Of a DNA stretch of 5,853 nt, positions 1-5,853 are shown in pieces. Position 1 is the first letter of the stretch, and each line of letters starts with the position of its first letter. The position numbers and the translations under genes were made by a program. Below the pieces are notes generated by a model. It was not told the DNA's origin. It did no database searches and worked only from the letters and a program-made list of their open reading frames with translations. The DNA comes from an uncultured Lachnospiraceae bacterium. Its GTDB lineage: Bacteria; Bacillota; Clostridia; Lachnospirales; Lachnospiraceae. The stretch lies in NCBI GenBank assembly GCA_947625995.1, contig CANQQN010000121.1:1-5853 (forward strand), given 5' to 3'.

Positions 1-334
1 CCTCAAAAACATTGTGGGAGCCGTCGATCATAATGGACGTATAGCCTGTCCGCAGCGCCTGCATGGCAAGCGCAAAGCTGTTGCCGTGATCCAGATGAAC
101 GGCAACAGGAACGCTTGCGCCCATCGCCGCAGCCTTTACATTTGCAAGATAATAATCCAGCCCCCCGTAGGACACGGTGGACGGGGTTGTCTGCATGATC
201 ACCGGTGCCTGCAGTTCTTCGGCTGCGGCCACCACGGCCTGCACCATCTCCATATTTTCCACGTTGAACGCGCCTACCGCATAGCCGCCCTTCTGGGCGT
301 CCAGCAGCATATTTTCTGTCGTAACCAAAGGCAT
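1..334 (-). CDS. Class II ketose-bisphosphate aldolase (fructose- or tagatose-1,6-bisphosphate), N-terminal part
   Basis: This cytoplasmic zinc-dependent aldolase would cleave fructose-1,6-bisphosphate (or tagatose-1,6-bisphosphate) to dihydroxyacetone phosphate and glyceraldehyde-3-phosphate. Only the first 111 codons are in the window and the rest runs off the left edge; the family is usually about 280-310 residues. Visible family marks are the N-terminal MPLV start, GGYAVGAFNVEN at 16-27, and the class II signature VPVAVHLDHG at 75-84. In that signature D82 and H83 fall where the catalytic Asp and a zinc-binding His lie in the GatY/KbaY/Fba group. SIMIDGSH at 100-107 is the next conserved strand. 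The ATG at 334 has an AGGAGGG six bases upstream and a consensus promoter just before that. The gene is probably transcribed separately from the upstream cohesin-like gene. The visible part does not settle fructose versus tagatose specificity, so no symbol is given. Family assignment is secure. Confidence 0.93.
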   Translation of the reverse strand, partial: MPLVTTENMLLDAQKGGYAVGAFNVENMEMVQAVVAAAEELQAPVIMQTTPSTVSYGGLDYYLANVKAAAMGASVPVAVHLDHGNSFALAMQALRTGYTSIMIDGSHNVFE

Positions 335-340
335 ATGAAT

Positions 341-347
341 CCCTCCT
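341..347 (-). promoter_or_regulatory. Ribosome binding site of the aldolase gene
   Basis: The minus strand reads AGGAGGG, then six bases, then the ATG at 334. This is a near-perfect Shine-Dalgarno at good spacing and fixes the aldolase start. Confidence 0.88.
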
Positions 348-363
348 AAAAATAATCAAGTGC

Positions 364-392
364 ATTATAGCATTCTACATGATCGGTGTCAA
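364..392 (-). promoter_or_regulatory. Consensus sigma-70/sigma-A promoter of the aldolase gene
   Basis: On the minus strand a perfect -35 box TTGACA (392-387) is followed by a 17-base spacer and a perfect -10 box TATAAT (369-364). TGC directly before the -10 box also makes it an extended -10. Transcription should start near 355-358, leaving a leader of roughly 20 bases that contains the ribosome binding site. The TGA stop codon of the upstream cohesin-like gene (391-389) lies inside the -35 box. The match to consensus suggests strong, largely constitutive expression, as expected for a glycolytic enzyme. I see no convincing operator palindrome. Confidence 0.88.
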
Positions 393-1237
393 AAATCTTT
401 TTCCTGTTTTTTCCCGATAGAAAACAGCAAAATTCCCCCAAGGGCAGAAAGAAGCAGATACACACCCACAGGCTCCCGGTCTGCGGTGTCCGTGCCGGAG
501 GCCCGAACGCTGCCGCCGTTGCCCTTCAACCTGCTTTCGCCGGCATCTGCCGTGCTCTGCAGGCCGGCGCTTGAGGCGTCTGCCGGTTGCCTGAAGGCGT
601 CCTCTTGATCCGGGTCAAGACTGCCGTCTCCTGCCGACTGTTTCGATCCAGAGCCGCTGGATGTCTCCGATCCCGGACCGGCTTCCTCCTGCTTTTCCCC
701 TGCATGACCGTTGTTTGGTCCATCCGTCGCCAAAGGCGCTTCCCCAGATGTCCGCAGCACATACCGGACACCCTGCTCCAGAATCTGGTCGGCGTTGTCA
801 TAATCCGCGGATCTTTCTATGACAGCCACAGTTGCCTCCTGCCCAGTAAGGGCAAAGGTCACATAAGCCATATCCCCCTGATAGACCGCTTCCCTACTGG
901 CCATACCGCCGAATACGATATAACGGGCGGACGGGGATATCCGCTCTCCCTCTTCAAAATAGTGATCCAGCGCGGTACCGCCGTTTTTGCCGTGGCTGTG
1001 CAGAAATTCTTCCGTAAATCCAAAGTCTGTCACCTTGGCCTCCGCAGGAGAAAAGGCTACGCCATAGTCAAAGGAATTCACACTGCCGTCCACGTCAACC
1101 ATGAGCGTCACGGTACCGTCCTCATTGTTCACCACGTAAGCCGAGCAGGGGCCCTGCGCCGCCTCCGCCTGCAGGATCCGTCCCATACAGAGCAAAACAA
1201 AACTGAAACAGGAAAAAAACATCTTTATTTTTTTCAT
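389..1237 (-). CDS. Secreted, C-terminally anchored protein with a cohesin-like beta domain
   Basis: The gene encodes 282 residues of unknown function. Residues 1-26 form a signal peptide: MKK start, hydrophobic core 6-22, and a type I peptidase site AEA|AQ after A26. Residues about 31-163 form one beta-rich domain. Its opening strands (VTLMVDVDGSVNSFDYGVAF, 43-62) and later strands (RYIVFGG, MAYVTFAL) resemble cohesin or carbohydrate-binding-module folds, but this is pattern recognition, not a family match. Residues about 165-250 are a disordered linker rich in G, S, E, D and A. Residues 254-282 carry EPVGVY, a hydrophobic segment (about 257-274) and a lysine-containing tail, like a Gram-positive surface anchor but without a clear LPxTG or KTGD. 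The ATG at 1237 lies two bases after the stop of the PMT-type gene, which indicates one operon. A TTG in the same frame at 1258 is a weaker alternative start. The neighbouring glycosyltransferase makes this protein a candidate glycosylation substrate or partner, by inference only. Confidence 0.8.
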   Translation of the reverse strand: MKKIKMFFSCFSFVLLCMGRILQAEAAQGPCSAYVVNNEDGTVTLMVDVDGSVNSFDYGVAFSPAEAKVTDFGFTEEFLHSHGKNGGTALDHYFEEGERISPSARYIVFGGMASREAVYQGDMAYVTFALTGQEATVAVIERSADYDNADQILEQGVRYVLRTSGEAPLATDGPNNGHAGEKQEEAGPGSETSSGSGSKQSAGDGSLDPDQEDAFRQPADASSAGLQSTADAGESRLKGNGGSVRASGTDTADREPVGVYLLLSALGGILLFSIGKKQEKDF

Positions 1238-1239
1238 TT

Positions 1240-4200
1240 CTAGGTCACCAATACCCAACTGTCAAACCACCGTAGGAAAGTAGACACAAAATTCTTGTCT
1301 ATGGGGTGGCCGGAAAGTACCGGATAAAACAGTATGAACAATCCCACCGCAGCAGCGGTATAGACAAACACGGCCGCGATGCGCCCCCTCTTTTCCTTTG
1401 CGAACAGGCTGAACACATAGCCAAGCATCAATACCACAAACGGCACGCTTGGGAAATAGTGATAAATATACGTAGTACGTGACACCAAAAACCACGGCAT
1501 ATACTGGGCCAGATAGCCGATGACCAGAAATCTTGCCTTTCCGTCCTTTTTCATAATAGCCAGATAGACCATATAGAAGAACGCCGGAATGCCGGCCCAC
1601 CATACGAGCGGATTGCCGAAAGCGCTGATCCCCTCGGAGATCGTATCCGACACATGACCGCTGTAATACCAGATGGGCCTTGTCATGATGGGCCACTGAT
1701 ACCAACGGGAAGAAAAATCGTGCTCCGATACAAGCGTACTGTGGTAATTGTACATCGTCTGCTGGTTTTTCAACATTCTGGTGATCAGGCCCGCGCCGGA
1801 ATTGTCATTAAAAGGAATGTAGGACAACGTATAAATGCAGACAGGGATCACCACAAATACCAGACAACAGAATAGTATGGTCTTTCTGGTGTATACCGGG
1901 AAATTCCTGATGATGCTCTGATGGGAAATTCCTTCCGTGGAACCCTTCGGATGCACTTTTGCGTATACGTACTCCTTATACCGGCGGTAAAGCACCGAAA
2001 AGAAAATAACCGCAAGGCCCAGACCCGCATAGACGCCCGTCCACTTACTGGCAACGCCAAGACCCATGGAAAGCCCGCAGAGCGCCAAAGGCAGAAACGT
2101 CTTCTTAAGGGGCGTATCATAAAAGCTCATCCTGGAATATCTGTACATAAAATAGTACATTAAGATCACGAAAAAGGTGATAAACACGTCAATGGTCGCA
2201 ATTCTGGTCTGGACAAAGTGCATAAAGTCAAAAGCAAACAGGATCGTCACCACTGTGGCAAGCCAGGTCTTTTTAAACATTCTCTTCCCGAACAGATAAA
2301 TGAAGGGAAGCATGGCAATGCCAAACAGCGCTCCCATAATACGCCATCCGAAAGGATTCATACCAAAGATCAGGATACCGACGGCAATCAAGATCTTACC
2401 GAGAGGCGGATGGGTATTTTCGTAGCTGTAAAGGCCATGGATATACTCGTAAGCCGTGCGGCCATGGTAAATTTCGTCGAAGATCGTGCTGTTCATATAA
2501 GTCGCGCGTGCCTCGTAGAGATCCTGCTCATCAAAAAGTGCCTCATACTGGTCTGCATTCACCGGCAGTACCGGCTGGCCGTCCTCATCCAGAAATACCA
2601 GTTCCCATATGGAGGCGTCATATGAAAGGGAAATCAGCTTGACAAAAGGATCCCCAATGACAGCGCCGGACATCTGCACCTCCTGCCATTTGAATACGGA
2701 GGTAAACTCCGCGTCCTCCACATAGGTCTGCCAGTCGGCTGCGTCCGTTGTCTTTGAAGGCGCGGACTGTATGGTAAAATGCGGTTTGTGATAGTTGCCC
2801 AGATAATAGTGGATCCCCGAGATCCGGGTACCCTCCTCAAATTCAAACACCAGTTCTTCATTGGGCGTATGGGAAGTCCACCCATTTACAGGCGCCTGAC
2901 GGTTTCCCAGATCATGGAGACTGACAGCGCCAAAAATAACGGAGATCGCCACCATGATCAGAATGTCCCATTTTACGATCTTTGCCACCGGTTCGGATGG
3001 GCGGATGGGGGATTCCTGAACCTTTGAGGCAGCCTGCTTATACTTAGAGGAGATCGTCTCAGCGATCTGCCGCACGCCTTCCGTCCGGACCTCCGCCAGA
3101 TCCTCCTTCATATAATACTTCAAGCCAAGATAGCAGAGATATGCAAATGCCGCCACCATAAAAAAGCCGATACCAACGGAAACCGGATCTTCCCAATCAA
3201 AGTTGGCGGGATCATAATGAAACAACACATCCTCTACGTTCAAAAAATGAACCACAGTCAAAAACAAATAGGAAAACAGAAACTCTTTTCTGGGCCGTAC
3301 AGCGTATAGGCACATCAACAGCGCAAGCGCATAAAACATATACCGCTCATGCATCCGTACCGACAGGGTAAAGATACCCACCACGATAAACGCTCCAAGG
3401 AAGAAATACTTGCTACTGTTTTTCTTGCTTTTGAACCACATAATCGCCGCCGCCACAAATATCAGCACAATGAAAATGGTTCCCCACATGCTGCAGGTAA
3501 GGCCAAGGATCTTTTCTGTCTGCTCATGCCAGTTCATACCCAGCATTGCCCAGAAATTATAAGCGTTTACCGTTGCTTTCGGATAAGACGAAACCGTATC
3601 CATATACTGCGGGATCACTTCCGAAATGCCAAAGGGCATGGCAAGCAGAAACATGCCGCCGATGGAAGCAAGTCCGGCCCCCAGATTGACAAAAAACTTT
3701 TTCGGCGAAAACCCTTCCAGAAATACCTGATCCACGATCCCCATCAAAAGAATCGGGAATATAAAGGCCATCTGAGGCTTTACAAGAAATCCTAACGCAA
3801 AAAACACATACGCAAGGGGCAGCTTCTTCTTGTACACATAATAACAAACAAGCAGCATAAACAAAGTGGTCACCGCGTCCACCTGTCCCCAGATGGTGGA
3901 ATTGATGATAACCGCAGGGCTGAACAGATAAAATCCCGCGCAGATCATGCCATGCTTCTCGCTAAATCTTTCTTTCGCGAGAAGATAGATCATGTAACCT
4001 GCCCCAAGGTCGCAGACCATGGCCGGCAGCTTTGTGAGCACGATGGATAATGCAGAATAGTTGTCAAGTCCCAGAAGATGTCGGACAGCGCCCAGCACCC
4101 ATAGAATATACATATATCCTGGGGGATAATCGCTGAACCCTTCACTTTTATAAAACGAGGGGATTCCCTCAGAAAACAGCCTGTCGGCCCAACCCATGAA

Positions 4201-4326
4201 ACAGTTCATGTCAAGGTCGTAGCCTCTGTACACCGCCGCAAGTAGCAGGCGCAGCAGGGCCGCCGCCAGAAACAGATAAACCACGCCTTTGGCAATCTGG
4301 TCCTTTTTTATCGTTGAACGACTCAT
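1240..4326 (-). CDS. Double GT-C glycosyltransferase: N-terminal mannosyl/glucosyltransferase-like module fused to a PMT (GT39) protein O-mannosyltransferase module with a discoidin-like insert
   Basis: This 1028-residue polytopic membrane protein probably moves sugar from a polyprenyl-phosphate donor to acceptors on the outer face of the membrane. Module 1 (about 1-405) has GT-C marks: RGYDLD at 34-39 in the first outer loop (a D-x-D), SDYPPGY at 65-71, WGQVDA at 146-151 and RMHERY at 324-329, with roughly 10-12 membrane segments. The DYPP and HER features recall the Alg6/PIG-M type. A charged cytoplasmic loop (406-450) leads to a membrane helix (453-470), then a soluble beta-rich region (about 475-600) resembling an F5/8 type C (discoidin) domain. 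Module 2 has strong PMT marks: IFDEIYHG at 615-622 with the catalytic DE pair (D617, E618), THPPLGK at 638-644, RIATID at 708-713, ASKWTG at 759-764, SSRWYQWPIMTRP at 872-884 and YHYFP at 955-959. Single PMTs are about 500-900 residues, so this is a fusion. The ATG at 4326 is chosen for its AAAGGA eight bases upstream; a TTG at 4389 would overlap the promoter. It starts the operon with the cohesin-like gene. Donor and acceptor specificity are not visible. Confidence 0.9.
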   Translation of the reverse strand: MSRSTIKKDQIAKGVVYLFLAAALLRLLLAAVYRGYDLDMNCFMGWADRLFSEGIPSFYKSEGFSDYPPGYMYILWVLGAVRHLLGLDNYSALSIVLTKLPAMVCDLGAGYMIYLLAKERFSEKHGMICAGFYLFSPAVIINSTIWGQVDAVTTLFMLLVCYYVYKKKLPLAYVFFALGFLVKPQMAFIFPILLMGIVDQVFLEGFSPKKFFVNLGAGLASIGGMFLLAMPFGISEVIPQYMDTVSSYPKATVNAYNFWAMLGMNWHEQTEKILGLTCSMWGTIFIVLIFVAAAIMWFKSKKNSSKYFFLGAFIVVGIFTLSVRMHERYMFYALALLMCLYAVRPRKEFLFSYLFLTVVHFLNVEDVLFHYDPANFDWEDPVSVGIGFFMVAAFAYLCYLGLKYYMKEDLAEVRTEGVRQIAETISSKYKQAASKVQESPIRPSEPVAKIVKWDILIMVAISVIFGAVSLHDLGNRQAPVNGWTSHTPNEELVFEFEEGTRISGIHYYLGNYHKPHFTIQSAPSKTTDAADWQTYVEDAEFTSVFKWQEVQMSGAVIGDPFVKLISLSYDASIWELVFLDEDGQPVLPVNADQYEALFDEQDLYEARATYMNSTIFDEIYHGRTAYEYIHGLYSYENTHPPLGKILIAVGILIFGMNPFGWRIMGALFGIAMLPFIYLFGKRMFKKTWLATVVTILFAFDFMHFVQTRIATIDVFITFFVILMYYFMYRYSRMSFYDTPLKKTFLPLALCGLSMGLGVASKWTGVYAGLGLAVIFFSVLYRRYKEYVYAKVHPKGSTEGISHQSIIRNFPVYTRKTILFCCLVFVVIPVCIYTLSYIPFNDNSGAGLITRMLKNQQTMYNYHSTLVSEHDFSSRWYQWPIMTRPIWYYSGHVSDTISEGISAFGNPLVWWAGIPAFFYMVYLAIMKKDGKARFLVIGYLAQYMPWFLVSRTTYIYHYFPSVPFVVLMLGYVFSLFAKEKRGRIAAVFVYTAAAVGLFILFYPVLSGHPIDKNFVSTFLRWFDSWVLVT
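1245..1249 (-). promoter_or_regulatory. Ribosome binding site inside the end of the PMT-type gene
   Basis: The minus strand reads GGTGA seven bases before the ATG at 1237, matching the 3' part of the full Shine-Dalgarno AAGGAGGTGA. It lies within the last codons of the upstream gene, whose TAG (1242-1240) is followed by two bases and then the ATG. It supports the ATG start over the TTG at 1258 and suggests translational coupling. Confidence 0.6.
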
Positions 4327-4334
4327 TTTGCCCG

Positions 4335-4340
4335 TCCTTT
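4335..4340 (-). promoter_or_regulatory. Ribosome binding site of the PMT-type gene
   Basis: The minus strand reads AAAGGA, then eight bases, then the ATG at 4326. It decides the start in favour of this ATG, because the in-frame TTG at 4389 sits within the promoter -35 box. Confidence 0.75.
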
Positions 4341-4360
4341 CTACATGAAATTCTTGTATT

Positions 4361-4389
4361 ATTTTATCACAAGCAATGATCAAATACAA
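4361..4389 (-). promoter_or_regulatory. Probable promoter of the PMT-type/cohesin-like operon
   Basis: On the minus strand TTGTAT (4389-4384, 3 of 6 to the -35 consensus) is followed by a 17-base spacer and TAAAAT (4366-4361, 5 of 6 to the -10 consensus). The -10 box is preceded by TGA, giving an extended -10 that can compensate for the weak -35. Transcription would start near 4352-4355, about 25 bases before the start codon. It lies just downstream of the terminator of the surface-protein gene, consistent with a separate transcription unit. It looks weaker than the aldolase promoter. Confidence 0.68.
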
Positions 4390-4415
4390 GCCGTATCATA
4401 AGAAGAATGCTATAG

Positions 4416-4450
4416 AAAAAGGGGCGCCCCATACGGGACACCCCTTTTTT
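4416..4450 (-). terminator. Rho-independent terminator after the LamG surface-protein gene
   Basis: The arms 4416-4430 and 4435-4449 can form a 15-base-pair stem with a four-base loop (GTAT on the minus strand): five A-T pairs, a GC-rich core, and a run of T on the exit side. In minus-strand RNA all 15 positions pair, two as G-U wobbles. In plus-strand RNA the same two positions would be C-A mismatches. The hairpin therefore fits best as the terminator of the gene ending at 4489, about 40 bases upstream of it. It isolates that gene from the PMT operon promoter. T runs on both sides leave some bidirectional activity possible, but no plus-strand gene is present. Confidence 0.88.
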
Positions 4451-4488
4451 ATCATTTGTGGAATGTTATAAGAAAAATATTATGTCGA
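4451..4488. other. AT-rich spacer between surface-protein stop and terminator
   Basis: This short 3' untranslated stretch holds no open frame and no promoter that I can support. It is AT-rich and leads into the terminator hairpin. Confidence 0.5.
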
Positions 4489-5853
4489 TCACTCCATGAT
4501 CTTCTTCCTGCGTGTGATCACAAGCGCCGCGAAAGCTGCCGCCAGAAGCAGGATCGGAAGTACAACATTTGCTGCATCACCGGTCTTACTTGCCTTTGTG
4601 GAGCCGGACGATGTGCTCTTGGAAGTATTGTTGGAGGTCTTGTTTGTATTGCCGCTGATCGGGGTCTTGGTGCCCTGATTGCCTGAAGGCTTCTCACCGG
4701 CCTTTGCCTCTACAAGGGCAAATTTTCCAAGCTTCGCAGTCTGGAATGTAAGCTTGCCGCCTGTAACGGATACACTGACAACGCTCTTTCCGTCAATATC
4801 CACCACGCTGATGTTGGCCGCCGTATAGCCGCTTGGAGGCGTGATCTCCACTGTCACCGCTTCGCTGGGCTGCACCCTCTCGCCGTCCTTGCGGAAGTAG
4901 ATATCATACAATACCCTCTTGCCGACAGACAATCCGCTGATGCCGCTAAGCACGCTGTCCGCTGCGGTATAATCCGCCGCCGCGTCTGTCTCGCCCAAAA
5001 TGGAGACTACAAGCTCGGAACCAACCGGAATGGAGCCTGCCTTACCGGAAACGGTAACGCCGTTGGCAGTTACACTATAATCTTTGAAAGGATCATCAAT
5101 GGGAGGCGCAGATGTCTCAGTAGGCACAGGGCCGTCTGTAGGATTCACATCGCCGCCATTTGTCGGCTCATGCCATACTTCCTCTCCGGGAACCGGGCCT
5201 AACGTTCCGGCCGCGGTTGCCGCCGCGTCGTAAGCCGCCTTCACCTGCTCGTCGGTCATTGCGCCTCCATAGTAGGTGATATCATCGTAATATCCGGTAT
5301 AGCAGCGCTGATAGGTGGTAGAAGAACCAACCGCATAAGCAACGCCGAGATAAGCCTTGGTATCCGCCTGTGTCAGGTATGTGATCAAAGGCACAGCGCC
5401 CTGATCGTTGGAAGCCAGCCTGTAAGAAGCGAAGCCGTCCAGTGTACGCTGATAGTATCCATCAAAGAATCTGGGACCGTAGAAGGAAAGACGATCCTGA
5501 TTGTCGCGCTTATTGTTTTCCAGCTTCTGGCCGTCATAATACATCTGAATACCGGCGTCTGTCAGAACTGCCGTGATGTAATGCCATGTGCTGAAGGAAT
5601 TCCCTCTTGCGATCCAATCATCGCGAAGCTGCTTATACTCCGCCTTAAAGTTCGCCGGGTCGGAATCCTGATAGAATACGCCGGGGTTGGTGGAGAAGTG
5701 GAAATCGTTCTTCAGCGACTCATAAACCTTTGTATCGTAACCAGCGGAGAACTCCGCATCCAAATTGGACTTCAGCCACAATCCGGTGCGGGAAGCAACA
5801 TCCTTTACTGCAGGCTGAATCTTGCTATGTACAAGCACCTTGGGGTCGTCGTT
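4489..5853 (-). CDS. Cell-surface LamG-domain protein with C-terminal sortase-like anchor, N-terminally cut by window edge
   Basis: The reading frame is open to the right edge, so 454 C-terminal residues are visible and the real start is outside; the GTG at 5838 is only an internal valine. Residue numbers here start from the first visible codon. Residues about 15-215 look like a LamG/concanavalin-like sandwich of the LamG_3 type, with STWHYITAVL at 88-97, IQMYYDGQKL at 102-111 and a closing YYDDITYYGG followed by a helix, MTDEQVKAAYDA. Residues about 219-255 are a P/T/E linker. Residues about 258-382 form a second beta-rich domain with YDIYFRKDGE and QPSEAVTVEITPP, a pattern common in Firmicute wall proteins. 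Residues 386-421 are rich in S, T, N, K and G. The tail has SKTGD (422-426), a hydrophobic segment (about 427-446) and RRKK, which fits a non-LPxTG sorting signal. LamG domains often accompany glycan-acting enzymes, but any catalytic part lies outside, so the activity is unknown. A terminator follows. Confidence 0.87.
   Translation of the reverse strand, partial: NDDPKVLVHSKIQPAVKDVASRTGLWLKSNLDAEFSAGYDTKVYESLKNDFHFSTNPGVFYQDSDPANFKAEYKQLRDDWIARGNSFSTWHYITAVLTDAGIQMYYDGQKLENNKRDNQDRLSFYGPRFFDGYYQRTLDGFASYRLASNDQGAVPLITYLTQADTKAYLGVAYAVGSSTTYQRCYTGYYDDITYYGGAMTDEQVKAAYDAAATAAGTLGPVPGEEVWHEPTNGGDVNPTDGPVPTETSAPPIDDPFKDYSVTANGVTVSGKAGSIPVGSELVVSILGETDAAADYTAADSVLSGISGLSVGKRVLYDIYFRKDGERVQPSEAVTVEITPPSGYTAANISVVDIDGKSVVSVSVTGGKLTFQTAKLGKFALVEAKAGEKPSGNQGTKTPISGNTNKTSNNTSKSTSSGSTKASKTGDAANVVLPILLLAAAFAALVITRRKKIME

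Noticed and set aside
14..349. A plus-strand frame opposite the aldolase
   Set aside because: It is the shadow of a strongly conserved aldolase sequence, and its product is His/Cys-rich with no known pattern.
1184..1201. A possible lipoprotein signal around cysteine 17 of the cohesin-like protein
   Set aside because: The residues before the cysteine are V-L-L, with Leu at -1 where a lipobox needs Gly, Ala or Ser. A type I cleavage site AEA|AQ follows at a normal distance.
587..1243. A 218-codon open frame on the plus strand
   Set aside because: It lies wholly antisense to the secreted cohesin-like gene. Its protein is rich in R, H and C with no domain, and no ribosome binding site or promoter supports it.
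3349..3795. A 148-codon plus-strand frame inside the PMT-type gene
   Set aside because: It is antisense to membrane-segment codons, and its product is a His/Lys/Arg-rich sequence with no domain.
1258..4389. Longer TTG starts for the cohesin-like gene (1258) and the PMT-type gene (4389)
   Set aside because: The first adds seven residues before an ideal MKK signal-peptide start and overlaps the upstream gene. The second would place the start inside the promoter. Both internal ATGs have better-placed ribosome binding sites.
4465..4488. TCGACA and TATAAC boxes on the minus strand as a second promoter
   Set aside because: The spacing is only 12 bases, and the terminator hairpin lies directly downstream, so a transcript would stop at once.
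5833..5838. A GTG start for the surface protein at 5838
   Set aside because: The frame stays open to the window edge, there is no Shine-Dalgarno and no signal peptide follows, so it is an internal codon.

Overview
The window carries four protein-coding genes, all on the minus strand, so transcription runs from high to low coordinates. Base composition is near 50% GC. Shine-Dalgarno sequences are AGGAGG-like and promoters are sigma-70/sigma-A type. Two proteins have Gram-positive-style C-terminal wall or membrane anchors, one with a KTGD motif next to a hydrophobic segment and an RRKK tail. Together this suggests a Firmicute, most like a gut Lachnospiraceae-type Clostridia. That is an inference from style, not a database match.

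Layout from right to left. (1) 4489-5853: C-terminal 454 codons of a large secreted surface protein, with a LamG/concanavalin-like domain, a P/T linker, a second beta-rich domain, an S/T/N/K-rich linker and a sortase-like tail. Its N-terminus lies outside the window. A strong hairpin terminator follows at 4416-4450. (2) A promoter at 4361-4389 drives a probable two-gene operon. Its first gene (1240-4326) is a 1028-residue membrane protein that joins two GT-C glycosyltransferase modules. The second module is a recognisable protein O-mannosyltransferase (PMT, GT39) with a discoidin-like beta domain inserted in its first extracytoplasmic loop. (3) Two bases after its stop comes a gene (389-1237) for a small secreted protein with a cohesin-like beta domain, an S/G/D-rich linker and a C-terminal anchor. 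(4) A near-ideal promoter (TTGACA, 17 bp, TGC-TATAAT) overlaps the stop codon of that gene and drives a class II ketose-bisphosphate aldolase, of which the first 111 codons are visible (1-334).

How the parts may work together: the PMT-type enzyme would transfer sugar from a lipid-phosphate carrier to secreted proteins outside the membrane. The co-transcribed cohesin-like protein and the upstream anchored LamG protein both have Ser/Thr-containing linkers that could be acceptors. This link rests on gene order and composition only. The aldolase looks like an independently and strongly expressed metabolic gene. I found no RNA genes, CRISPR arrays, insertion sequences or long repeats. The most distinctive item is the double GT-C/discoidin/PMT architecture and its coupling to a small anchored cohesin-like protein.
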